This document shows positions 26,901-37,572 of a DNA stretch of 64,000 nt, one piece after another. Location of the stretch: the NCBI RefSeq assembly GCF_036884655.1, contig NC_088357.1, positions 9,926,501-9,990,500 of the forward strand. Reading direction: 5' to 3'. Every line of letters starts with the position of its first letter. The first letter of the stretch is position 1. Under the pieces are notes generated by a model. That model was not told the origin of the DNA, did no database searches, and was given only the letters and a program-made list of their open reading frames with translations. This DNA is from Musa acuminata AAA Group. Its lineage: Eukaryota; Streptophyta; Magnoliopsida; Zingiberales; Musaceae. The position numbers and the translations under genes were made by a program.

Positions 26901-28384
26901 ATTAGCATTCCGGTCTCTGTACTTTAAAAGTAACATTTGGATTCCTACACTTACGAAAGTGAAACATTTAATCCGAATTATTCTCACATCGTCATTTGGA
27001 TTAAATGTTTCACTTACGTAAGTGTAGGGATCCTAATACTACTTTTTAAAGTATGGGGATCGAGATATTAATCCTAAGAACCTACAAGGGATAATATGTA
27101 ATTATCCCACTCCATCGTAGTACTCTCTTAATGTGTTAATTAAATCTGAGTAAATATTGAGGTTGCTCAACTTGTTATTCCTATTACCTCGTAAGCATGG
27201 CATTGTACTTCCTGCAGATTCAGACTAAGCTTGCTTAACAAATTATAACCGAGCCATACTGGTGTTGGTCATCCTATGGACAAGGTTCATTAATGAAAGA
27301 TGTAGCCGTAATGGTTGTCTCTTATCTAGGCAACGTGGATTTAGAACTGGATAACTGGTAGATATTTCAATACAGTCCTGCATACAAATATTTGCTCTTA
27401 GAAACTTATGTTTCTTGTCACCCGTTCATATTTCATGATAGATGGAGAAAAATTATGCATTTTAGTTATGTTCATGGAATACATGGAGCTCTGCCTTCAT
27501 AGCTGTTAATAACCTTATTTTTTGTAAGATACTGCTGTGAATGACCTTAACTGAAGTGTTCATGGACTTGGATTATTTTCCCTTTGGGAGGATTGAAGCT
27601 TCAGACCTTCCAATTAGTTTTAAAACATGGGTTTCCAAGTCAACTATTAGCACTGTTGAACATGAGCAAGAATATTAAAAAAAGTTAATATTCATGCAAT
27701 TTGAAGATTTCTAAACTGAATGCCAAACATACATGAAAGTCATCAGTTTTAGTAGCATAGAGTCATACACAATGTCTTGACATAATTAACAAATTATGAC
27801 CATTAAAATAGAATGAATATCAGCATGCATCTATGATCATTTTGACCAATAATAATGGTTTGGATTCTTGAAATAGCCTAGAAAATATTTTAGTTTCGGT
27901 TGTTTTTTGCACCATTTGCTTTTATTGATTTAATAAACATGCAAATGGTTGTGAAATAGCAAAATGTTTGATTTCTAGGACTTCTTTATAAATGCTGTAC
28001 TTGAGAATCAATGATGCTGATTGATGATTTGGAATCTTCTAGTTTGACTTTCAGTTGGAAAGATTGAGGTTTGCATCCTCAGTCATTTATTATTTTCAAG
28101 TAAATGGAATTACTGAAACATGCCACATTGATGTAACTGTTAAAATACCGTGTGGCTGTGCCCCATATCACAGTGCCCTCCAGTGTTAATGGATTTTCTT
28201 AGGTTGTTCAAATGGTTTATTACAGCTGCAACATTTTCAAGCTGAGGACATTAAAGAAGATTATGATACCGGTAAAGACGGTGTGACCATGGTTACCTTC
28301 AGAGTAGAGTATGACAAAATGGAGAGCTTGGAGGATGCAATTAATTCCGCTTGCAGCCGAAAGATTGAATTTTACAAACGCTAG
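23940..28384 (+). CDS. IMPACT/YigZ family (UPF0029) protein, 6 exons
   Basis: Member of the widespread IMPACT/YigZ family. In yeast and mammals, relatives regulate Gcn2 signalling; the plant role is not established, so no reaction is claimed. Exons: 23940-24209, 24761-24802, 24889-25004, 25328-25433, 25558-25611 and 28226-28384, all GT-AG with consistent phase, giving 248 aa. Residues 46-90 lead into the domain ([20 protein letters not shown]). The hallmark segments follow: [14 protein letters not shown], then [13 protein letters not shown], then [19 protein letters not shown], which is the family signature. The C-terminus ([22 protein letters not shown]) resembles the added alpha-beta domain of YigZ-type proteins. 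Residues 1-45 are basic and hydroxylated with a Gly run, suggesting an organelle-targeting extension; Met46 is an alternative start. Intron 5 is about 2.6 kb and holds a foldback element. Confidence 0.93.
26864..27112. mobile_element. Foldback MITE-like element in intron 5 of the IMPACT-family gene
   Basis: Two inverted arms of roughly 110 bp face each other across a short centre. On the left are GGGGTAATTACAGATTACCC, CTTTAAAAGTA and ACTTACGAAAGTGAAACATTTAATCC. On the right the complements occur in reverse order: GGATTAAATGTTTCACTTACGTAAGTGTAGG, TACTTTTTAAAG and GGGATAATATGTAATTATCCC. The whole unit is about 245 bp and non-coding. The arms are imperfect, so the copy is not very young. No clear target-site duplication was found, so the superfamily is unassigned. 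Confidence 0.8.
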
Positions 28385-29638
28385 CAGATATTTCAGTAAT
28401 CTTATATACAGAGATAATGTTTTACAGAGCTAATGGAATCATTTACTCAAATGATCGGCATCATCTCTTCGAGTTCAATCTGCATCTTTGGCAGGTTCAT
28501 TAATTATTTCTGCTTATTGTCTTTGGTGGAAATGTCTCACTTGGGGTTAGATAGGTGATGATTGTATATTTTGACTGTCATATATAATCAAATCTTGTTC
28601 TTGAAAATATGATGCGCCGAACCATCTGCATCTCTTCTTCTTCATTTATAGTGTCTGAAATTTCTATTCTGGCAACCCTCAGTTCTGAGGTCACTAGTTG
28701 GCGTCTTTCTTGCTTGCATCTTCACTGGTTTTTGCTAGATATTTAAGCGAACATGTTGATTCTCCAAATTGTCTTTGTATTAGTGATGCATTGTTAGCTC
28801 GCGTGCAAGTTTCATCATTCTCATGAGTGCATGGCATATCTTGAATATAAATGTGGCATTATTATCAAAAGCTTAGAATTCTTTGATCACTCTTATCACG
28901 GTTAAGAGCAGGCTGTTTGTTTGTTCAAGGGAGAAGACTGACGAGGAGCCCACACGGATCAAACAAAAGTCAGCAACCGGTAGTCAACGCCTCGACCGCG
29001 AACATTGCGGCCCGCCTCGAACTTGACGACGAATTATTTTGTGATGGTAACTCCCACTATCTTGGCACCGGCGAAGCGCGGGATGACGCACGCGCAGGTT
29101 TCTCGTGCAATCCCGTCTTGCCACTATACCACGATGCGGGGGCCTTTTAGTGGAGATCCTAATGTGTCAAACTAATAGTGGAAGGATCGCCCGTGTTATG
29201 TCTCGGCTAAGACAGCTGGTCAACTGCTCTTGGGTTCTAAAGCTCTCAACGCCCAACCGAGATCCGAACAGCGGACATGCTACCTTAAGCTTGCTCGTAT
29301 ATGAGTTTCTATGCGGGAGCCATTCTACACACTCCGATGCACTCGTCCAGCGTATCTCAGCCGTCCATATATGCATTGAGTTGGGTGCGATTTCTCCAAC
29401 GGATGGGATTAATACAAAGCACGACAGGGACGGCAGATATGGGATCGCATAGGAAGAATATGCGGACATAGTCGGGTAACACAATGAGATCTTTTAAAAC
29501 GGTATGTCTTTTGCGGCTCTTGTTTCCTCCGTTGCCGCCGCGATCGGTTCCTCTTTTTGTTCTCCGCCCTTCTTCCCTGAGCTCAGGTGTTGAGATCCTC
29601 AAAACGCGAAGGTCCATTAGCGCCAGTTTTCCCCTCCC
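28385..29638. other. IMPACT-family 3' flank and upstream region of the carbonic anhydrase gene
   Basis: The first half is AT-rich and likely the 3' untranslated region and flank. From about 28910 the sequence becomes GC-richer. Open frames at 28917-29150 and 29105-29452 look compositional, with no recognisable domain. The final 150 bp before the ATG at 29639 are C/T-rich, as expected of a 5' leader. No gene is claimed. Confidence 0.55.
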
Positions 29639-32600
29639 ATGGCTTCCCTTCTCCGTTCTTCCCTCAGCTTCGCCGCCTTTGACGCTTCCTCTGCGGAGGC
29701 TTCCTCCCAGTTCTTCTGGAAGCCTTTGGAACCACCAAAGGTGAGAAATTTCTGGCTTTTGTTTCAATATTTTCTTTCTTCGTGTTTTCATTTCTGTTTC
29801 TGGTTTTTATTGTTTGTGAGGTTCTCTTCAGATTGGCAATTTGCCTCTGAATTTGGTTCGAACGAGCAATGCGCGCCTGAGAATTCGGGGATCCGTTGAG
29901 TAAGCTAGCTAATTTACTTGTTGTTTGAATTCGTATTTTATAGTGGTGATGATCTGTTAGTTCCTTTTTGTAATGTAATTGGATCTGGAATGAACACTTT
30001 GATTCAGAAAATTATCTGAGATGTTGATTGGTAGAAAGAAGCTGGTTGGATTTGCTGGTACCTTGGGATAAACATTATGTAATTTTCACTGGACCTCATT
30101 CTTGTTTAGACATGGTGGTCAAGAAACACTGGTTCTTACATGTATTTTGTGATGATCTGTTATTTTCTTTTCGTAATGTAATTGGATCTGGAACGGACCT
30201 TGATTCAGAACATTCTCTGAGATGTTGATTGGTAGAAAGGATACTTTTGAATTCTTGAAAAATAAAAATTAAAAAAGGAGAGAGTTTTGATTTCTTCGTA
30301 AAGAAAAAAAACGAGATTTTGCCGTTATATATTTGTTGGGAAATTGGCATAATACCATTCAGAAATCAAACTAGGACCGTCACACACACACACAGATGAA
30401 CAAATGTGCACATTAGTGGACACACTAAAATTATGATATTAGGCAACATCATGCCTATATCCATGGATTAGATCACCCCATTCTTCATGAAGAGAGAAAC
30501 AAGGACAAGAATAGAACCCGAGTGTCCAACCAAGACTCCTTGTACACCCAGTCTCACCAAACCAGAAACATGTTCTTCTCACATCTCATTTTTGGCAACC
30601 ACCAAAATGGACATGTTGTCTTTTTAGTTTTTCCATGTATGACATAATGTACAACTAACCTTGTCACATTCCTTATTCACTGGGATCATGATAAATCATA
30701 TGTAATCCTATCCTTACAAAATTAAGAATAAAAAAAACAAAGATATTAGTTAAAATACCTCCTTGATGAGTGTCTTGCCAACTTGAAGATTGTTACAATT
30801 CCACTTGAAGGTAGATTGCAAACAGAAGCTCTACCTACTTGCTTGATTTGTAAAGAAAATTTATCCGCCTTAATATCCACCAGCTGCACATAACCCAAGT
30901 CAGAAAACTATTTCACATTGAATTTCAACACTGCACATTTATATTGACCAACAACATCTGGAATTAGTTAGCTATGTGGGAAATGCATTCTTCATTTCTT
31001 TTAGCAGTGAGCAAAATTATGTTTATTGTTCTATTACAATGACATTTTCCCGTTCTGTTTTTTTACTGAACAAAAGAGATCTGTACTTTCCTGATAGTTT
31101 TAATTTGCTGATGTGAAACATATCCTCTGGATATGAGAATAAAAGGCATCTTATTTACAGGGAAAAACATACTCCAGCAAGAAAAGCTTCAAAAGAGCCT
31201 TTCAGATTGACTAGAGAAGAAGAGGGTCAAGTTTTAGATCCATTTCAAGAGTTGGAATATAGATTCAAGAGATTCAAAAGGAAAAATTATGTGTAAGTAG
31301 AATTTGGCATTGTCTAAGTTGTTCAGGCTAAGAAGTTGGTTTGTGCGATTAATAATGTTATGCAACAAACAGGGAGAACTTGGTTGATTATCAAAATCTT
31401 GCCGAGCGGCAGTCACCCAAGGTAATATGGCAACCAGCATTTTAATTCTAACAATTTTTTTCTCTTCTATTTGAACATTGAACTCTCTTTTCTTCTGCTT
31501 TCCATTTATTTTTTGTCATTATTTTTATTTCTCTTTTCCCATTTGATCATATATTAAAATGTTAGCCTTTTTTAGTACTCTTATGTCACAAAATTCTGTT
31601 AGACATTTTCCCATACACTTGTTAAAATAATATGTCCATTCTGGGGCTCTTCTGTCAGCTTATAAGTTATTAATCATTACCTTTATTTTTTACATTATTT
31701 AACATTTTTAGCACAAATCAATACCTTTTTCACATTATTCAACATTTTACCAACTGATAGTTTCATCAACAGTTCATGGTAATTGCATGTGCGGACTCAA
31801 GGGTCTGCCCTTCAAACATCTTGGGATTTCAACCTGGGGAATCATTTACGGTGAGGAATGTGGCAAATCTAGTTCCACCTTTTCAGGTATATAATTTAAA
31901 TAGCTTTTCATCTCACTAGTTAGTCCACACCAGCTGGAAAAAATTGTCATTGTTTTGCACAATCTCTTAGGGCCATTCTATTCCTCTTGCAGCATGGGGC
32001 TTCAGAAACTAGTGCAGCACTTGAGTTTGCCGTAAACTCTCTTGAGGCAAGGAAATTTTATAAATCAGATATGCCTAATTTGATGTTGCAGGGTACCCAT
32101 AAACTTCATGTCTTTGATGCGGTTGCTAGTTCTGCTTTTTTGAGCCAAACACATTGGTTCTTGTAGGTTGAAAACATCTTAATTGTTGGCCATAGTCGTT
32201 GTGGAGGCATTCAGGCCCTAATGAGTATGAAAGACACTGCTGATTCAAGGTAATCATGCATCAGACTTTGACATTGCATTTCTGAGTTTAGTGATCATGC
32301 ATATCCGATTTACTCTTCTAAATTCATGTGTATATATCCAGAAGCTTTATCAAAGATTGGGTTTCTATTGGAAAGAGTGCAAGATTAAGCACAAAAGCTG
32401 CTGCTGGAAATTTGAGCTTCGAAATGCAATGTAGACATTGTGAAAAGGTAATTATGCTCCACTTTTCACAAGGTGAAACTATTATTGGTTGTTACCATTA
32501 TAGGTTTCAATCAGTATAGTTATCTCTTGTCAAAGCTACATATTAGAAATTCTCTTTACCTCATCCACAATCATCTACACTTGGAACTGCCTTGTTCATT

Positions 32601-33562
32601 CAGCTCTATATAGTTTACTGTCAGAAAAAAAAGCATCATTCTGATGTGAGCAAAGAGTGATTCTGTTGGCCTCTCTTTTCTTTTACTGGCTTTTTTTTTC
32701 TGTATGCGCGGGCATGCTTTTCCATTGGAATTATCTTCGACATGGAACTTGGATTTACAGATGCCAGTAAAACCTAAATTTGGAAACAAATATCAGTTCA
32801 CTTGTGTATGAAGTGTTTGCACAAATGTTCTTTAATATGTTGTTGCTATTTAGAAAGAGATTAAGATTTTGATCAGACCAGTAATTTTCTTCACCAAAAC
32901 ATAGAGTTTCTTGTTTGTACTCACTAGCTATCATGTATGAATGTTTTTATTTGTAAATACTACATAAAGATACAGCTTCTTGAGCATGCATGTGTCGTTT
33001 AAAGCCGTATAGGATTTCTATTTCAAGCTATTAGTATGTGAGGCACCATATGAGCATAACTGGTGTAAGCAGTCCGAAACTTGTTATTCTACTAATAAGA
33101 CCGACGAGCATTGCCATAAATAAATCTTCAATATTTCATGGACCTTCCTTTTCGTATGATTTCACCAAGATTGGAAAGTTAAGCAAAGTTGATTTATGCA
33201 ATTATCGAAAGTATCTTGCTGTCCATATGGACTTATCACTCTCGGAAAAACTTTGTTCCTTTATGATTGAACATGGCAGCCAATTCAGAGCATTCACCAA
33301 CATTATCTTTTGGGCAATAAGCTACCTAAATGAATGCTTGACTAAGCACTCTTGTTCATTGCAGGAATCGATTAACGGCTCGCTGCTGAACTTGCTAACA
33401 TACCCATGGATCGAGAAAAGAGTGAGTGAAGGGACACTCTCTCTTCACGGAGGCTACTATGACTTCATCGATTGCACCTTCGAGAAATGGACTCTTGTGT
33501 ATCGAGAAGGATTAGAGGGTGGCAGTAAGTATGCAATCAAAAACCGTGCCTTGTGGTCCTAA
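29639..33562 (+). CDS. BCA5: Beta carbonic anhydrase, chloroplast BCA5-like, 9 exons
   Basis: Zinc enzyme interconverting CO2 and bicarbonate. Exons: 29639-29740, 29832-29899, 31161-31292, 31373-31421, 31773-31886, 31993-32046, 32167-32249, 32342-32447 and 33365-33562. Phases agree, giving 301 aa. The N-terminus ([20 protein letters not shown]) is Ser/Ala-rich and acid-poor, consistent with a transit peptide. Catalytic features are CADSRVCPS (zinc Cys and the Asp-Arg pair), [19 protein letters not shown], and VGHSRCGGI (zinc His and Cys, HxxC). The C-terminus has [16 protein letters not shown]. Intron 6 begins GC (CTTGAG|GCAAGG) and is otherwise normal. A strong GTAAGTATG donor-like site sits inside the last exon near 33524. 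Intron 2 carries a partial duplication. The gene runs toward the bHLH gene on the other strand, whose stop is 375 bp away. The BCA5 subgroup assignment rests on remembered family patterns. Confidence 0.94.
29945..30239. repeat. Diverged direct duplication inside carbonic anhydrase intron 2
   Basis: Two copies of about 92-95 bp start at 29945 and 30149. Both read GTGATGATCTGTTA, then TAATGTAATTGGATCTGGAA, then TTGATTCAGAA, and end CTGAGATGTTGATTGGTAGAAAG. They differ at several bases and by a small indel. Non-coding. Confidence 0.88.
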
Positions 33563-33638
33563 AAATCTTTTACTGGTCATCAGGATCGAGCTTACGAGTA
33601 TGCTGCTATGTCCTCCTCTTTGTTGTACCTCGAGGTAA

Positions 33639-33641
<3 letters not shown>

Positions 33642-33669
<28 letters not shown>
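33642..33669. repeat. (CT)n microsatellite
   Basis: CT dinucleotide run just downstream of the carbonic anhydrase stop codon, probably within its 3' untranslated region. Confidence 0.93.
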
Positions 33670-33937
33670 CAGCTGCTGTGTTTTTAGCTCATTTCAACTA
33701 TATGACATTTACGTTGGGTGATTCATCTATATATCTACTGTTTGAGATGATTCATGTGTTTGATACTGGTGAAGTGTTTCGAGTGTTCTCAGATGTTGTC
33801 CTGTTTTAATGTGACAATAACATTGGGATTGACAATAACAGAAAAAGAGGAAGAAGCGAACATAAAGCGACAGATTGTACTGTGTTTACGGGAAGCAGGA
33901 GGGGAGACGTGAAGGACATTTTCGTAATATATGGAAA

Positions 33938-34678
33938 CTATGCCTTGCTAAACCGGGTCGACGTGCGAGCCCGCTTACTGTAGTTCTCGGCCGGAGCGGT
34001 CCGGTTCGTGAGCAGCACCGCCCAGAGCGCCGCCTGCAGCGCTGACCGGCCCTCCCCTCTCTCCGCCGCCTCGCTGACCTCTAACTCCAGTAGGCTCCGC
34101 GTCCGCCCGCCTACCGTGACCATCTCCGCCCGGACCGCCCTCGCCCGGACCGAGCGGACCGCCCGGCTCAGTTCCCCCATTAGACCGGGCCGGTCCGCGC
34201 AGCACACCCACGCCCGGACCACCCTCCCCCTGCCTCCTCCTCCTCCTCCCCCCTCCTCCTCCTCCTCCACCCCGACCTCGTCCCCCTCCCCGGGCACCAT
34301 CACCGCCACCTCCTCCACCCTCACCCTCAGCTCCCGCACCTGCCTCACCACCTCCCCCAGCAGCGCCGCCTTATCCAACTGCACCCACGCATTCCATAAC
34401 CAGCAGTCAAACCGCGACTCCATGAAGCAAGTAGAAGCATGCCCGAACGCACTCATGCAACTTACCCTGGTGGCCGCGGGGAGCAGGCTCCTGAGGGTGG
34501 CGAGGTGGCCGTTGATCCGCTGCCTCCGCCGCCGCTCCGCCTCGCTGTGGCTCCGCACGGCTCGCGTCTCCCCCGCCGTCCTCGTCTCATGCACCATCTC
34601 ACCGGTCGCAACAGGCTGCATTCCGACACCACGCACCAACTCTCCACCGCTGCTGCTGCTGCGTGGCGGCCAAATCAT
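33938..34678 (-). CDS. bHLH transcription factor with ACT-like C-terminus (bHLH30/51/106/107 type)
   Basis: DNA-binding regulator of the basic helix-loop-helix family. Exon 1 is 34678-34466 and exon 2 is 34378-33938, giving 217 aa. Residues 43-54 (SHSEAERRRRQR) form the basic region with His44, Glu48 and Arg52, the H-E-R pattern of E/G-box binders. Helix 1 is INGHLATLRSLLP; splicing joins PAATR to LDKAALLGEVVRQVREL, the second helix. An acidic/Gly linker follows, then an ACT-like stretch with ADRPGLMGELSRAVR and RTRSLLELEV. The 87-nt intron (GTAAGT...GTGCAG) contains no in-frame stop, so unspliced RNA would add 29 residues in the loop/helix 2 junction. The start at 34678 is preferred because family members are short before the basic region; the in-frame ATG at 34717 would add 13 residues. 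Coding DNA is very GC-rich. Confidence 0.88.
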   Translation of the reverse strand: MIWPPRSSSSGGELVRGVGMQPVATGEMVHETRTAGETRAVRSHSEAERRRRQRINGHLATLRSLLPAATRVSCMSAFGHASTCFMESRFDCWLWNAWVQLDKAALLGEVVRQVRELRVRVEEVAVMVPGEGDEVGVEEEEEGGGGGGGRGRVVRAWVCCADRPGLMGELSRAVRSVRARAVRAEMVTVGGRTRSLLELEVSEAAERGEGRSALQAALWAVLLTNRTAPAENYSKRARTSTRFSKA

Positions 34679-35720
34679 TAGGGAATAACAGGCATGCAAG
34701 GCATTTGAAGAAGGCATTAAAGATGGGAGAGATGGGGTGCAAACCAAAGGAAAGATTCGGGTGAATCTTCTCCTCGTTGCTCTGACGACCAGTGGGAAGG
34801 TGGTGGTGACGCGGACGGCGTTAAATAGAGAGGCTGCGGCGTCCACTGTTGGCTTGCTTGACTCCTTTTTCTTCGCCAGCCACGTAGAAGTAGCGGTGCG
34901 GGGAGGCAAAGGAAGAGAGAGGTGACGGCGCGTGACGGCGAAGACGACGGGGATGCGGGGACACTACTTTGCTGGTGTCGGATTGCCGGAGGCGGTGGGA
35001 GCAGCAGCCCTGCGGGCCCCGCTAAAGTTAGGGATACCCGGTCGGATAAGTTTTCTGCGTATCGGCCGCTGCAGTGTGTCTCACTATATAATAGATTATA
35101 TATGATAATATCATGCAAATGTCTTTTAGCCTTTTGACCAATCCCGACGAGGCGCAGTGGTGGGGCCCAGAAGTCCTCATGCACCTACGAAAGTCTACGC
35201 ACGGTGATGATTGTGTGTAACGGATAAATAAAGGATTATTATTATTATTATTATTTAAGCCCGAAAAGATAGAAGAAAAAAAAGGAAATGGTCAAAGTAT
35301 TCGATCTCATTAAATTAAATTAAATTAAATAGGAATGACATTATTGCATGCCCTAATCCGTATGGCAAATGCTTCATGAGATTAATAATATATTGGATGA
35401 TTTGGGTTTATACATTTTAAGTGGGATGTTTTTGGTAGGAAGTACTTTAAACACGTAAAAAAGGAAACTTAAGTGAAATATAACTATGAGATATTTGAAT
35501 TGTCCTGCGCTCATCATACATGACAACACTTCCTAGATATTGAAACATTTCTAGCATACAATTTTGATCCCATAATAAGATTATTCCCTTACGATATGAA
35601 AGATCAAAACTTTGGTCACAAAAAATAGGTTATAGAAGAGTTCATCACCAATATACATACATATATATTTTACGTCATGAATCTTAGCCAACAGTTCAAC
35701 AGCATGACGGAGAGGGAGAT

Positions 35721-36068
35721 TTAGTGAAGACAAAAGGAAGGACTGATCACCAGAAAACATACTTGATCGCAGCTCCTTTTGAAAGGGTTTGAGCAGTGGA
35801 TGGAGTAGAGGTTGGATGTGCTCAGAAAAGTTGATGGTGCAATAGTCGGAAGGAATTCAAAGTCGAACGCCGATATAGTATTCTCTTGGACCAAACGTAG
35901 AGTCCAAGGTGACCATTCGTCCATGACATACCCAGAGAGGGCTTTGAATGCCACTTTTTGTCTCTTCCTGGGGTTACATGCAGCAACAACTTCTGATCCC
36001 GGGGACCAACACCAAAGCTGTTCCTCGAATCGATGAGAATGATGAGCCACAGTCGCATCCATGTCCAT
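35721..36068 (-). CDS. Unassigned open frame, doubtful
   Basis: A 115-codon frame beginning MDMDATVAHHSHRFEEQLW. It contains a basic NPRKRQKVAFKAL stretch and a Trp-containing DEWSPWTLRLVQE segment. Composition in the first 70 codons looks protein-like; the remainder is Ser/Phe/Cys-rich and less convincing. No domain, signal peptide or splice partner was recognised. It could be an exon remnant of a lost gene or a chance frame. Confidence 0.15.
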   Translation of the reverse strand: MDMDATVAHHSHRFEEQLWCWSPGSEVVAACNPRKRQKVAFKALSGYVMDEWSPWTLRLVQENTISAFDFEFLPTIAPSTFLSTSNLYSIHCSNPFKRSCDQVCFLVISPSFCLH

Positions 36069-37572
36069 TTCTTGATCCGTTTTGGTCCTCTGAGTCTTCT
36101 CCCCCCCTGCGCTAATGGAGCTGCAGATGATCTGACAGACAGTAGTAAGATAAAAGAGTCATGCATACATGTCCATAAAAAGGAAGTTCTCTAATCTCTA
36201 CAGATGCACGACTGATGTTAAGATGAAAGAATAAAATAATCATCATTCACTCACTCCATTCCATTCCATTCATGCTTGTCCTAATTACAATTTAATTCCT
36301 CATCAGTTCAGCACAGAAGAGGGGATGGAAAAATCCTGGCTTGGATCACCAAGGAGCCAGCCAATCAAATGTCAGCAACTGTCAAAACATGGTCTCTGAT
36401 GATAACCCTATAAATGCAGCTTTTCTGCTTTGCTATGAATTGGTCAGAGAAGCAAGAGAAGGTAAGTTCATTTTGGTTTTGTGGCAAAGCACCTTTAAGA
36501 GAAAAAAAAAAGAAGATCAGACCTAGAGAGTTGAAATGTTTGAAGCATCAAAGACCTGTGGAATCTTGTAAGAAACTGATATTATATGAAGGAAAGCCTT
36601 TCTAGGGATAAAAAGAAGCAAGATGATCCAATGGAATTATATCACTCAGAACTTTACCTTTTTGCTTCCACTTTATCTTCTCAAAGAGTGGATCCATCCT
36701 GACTCTTGGAAAACTTGAAGCATCACTTATATATGTTATACTGCAAAAACCACAGAATGCTATTGGAAGAGAAATCAAATCCATATTTGACCAGACTAAC
36801 ATCATAGTCTCCATCTACAAATCAGCATAATACTCATCTTTGGCTGCTTAGGCAACAATAAACATTAAGTAATATCTGTTTCTGCTGCATCTTTTTGTAA
36901 GAGAAACCAACTTTTACCAGTAAGACAGATGTAAACTTCATGGTTATGTTAAAAAACTTTGTCTCATACCCTCTTACCCTTACAGTAAAATCTATACCTC
37001 TTGTGGCCCTCCTAATCATGGCTCTGCTCCAGCTTTGGAGAGCCTAAAAATATTCAGCAAGACAACCTGCATGAGAAAAAAATTAAGGATTTTACTGAGA
37101 TTACAGAGCAAGCAAGATGTAGAAGAAAATAATATAAATATCTAATGTAACAATGATCCAGAGTTTTAACTAAATGCACCTATCCAACAGAATAATTTAC
37201 ACCTATGTCTTTCTGCGGAACAGTACATGGAATCATTGAGCTTTAAGGGTCATCATCTAAACCTTCTGAAGAAAATGCAGATCATCTTTTGCTATTATTT
37301 AAACAGAGAGAAATTTAATTCCTATATCAGTGATTAGGAAATTTATACGGGATTCACGTATAAATCCCCATCGAGCAATTCGAGGAAGAGATTATTTTTA
37401 TGAAGATGATCTAATACCCATAACAAGAAAATATAATGAATTCCTAAGGTTCAAGAGTATCAGGTTAGACGTAGGAGCTGCCTCAACATCATCTAAGAGA
37501 AAAATGTTCAATTGCAGTATGAGATGACTAATTATGCCAATGCAGAAAAGAAAAGTTGAATGCCTTGCATCT

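Noticed and set aside
28917..29452. Frames upstream of the carbonic anhydrase gene
   Set aside because: No recognisable family; better explained as GC-rich promoter and leader DNA.
34008..34688. 226-codon plus-strand frame opposite the bHLH gene
   Set aside because: Ser/Pro/Thr-rich shadow frame of GC-rich coding DNA; the minus strand gives a clear bHLH domain.
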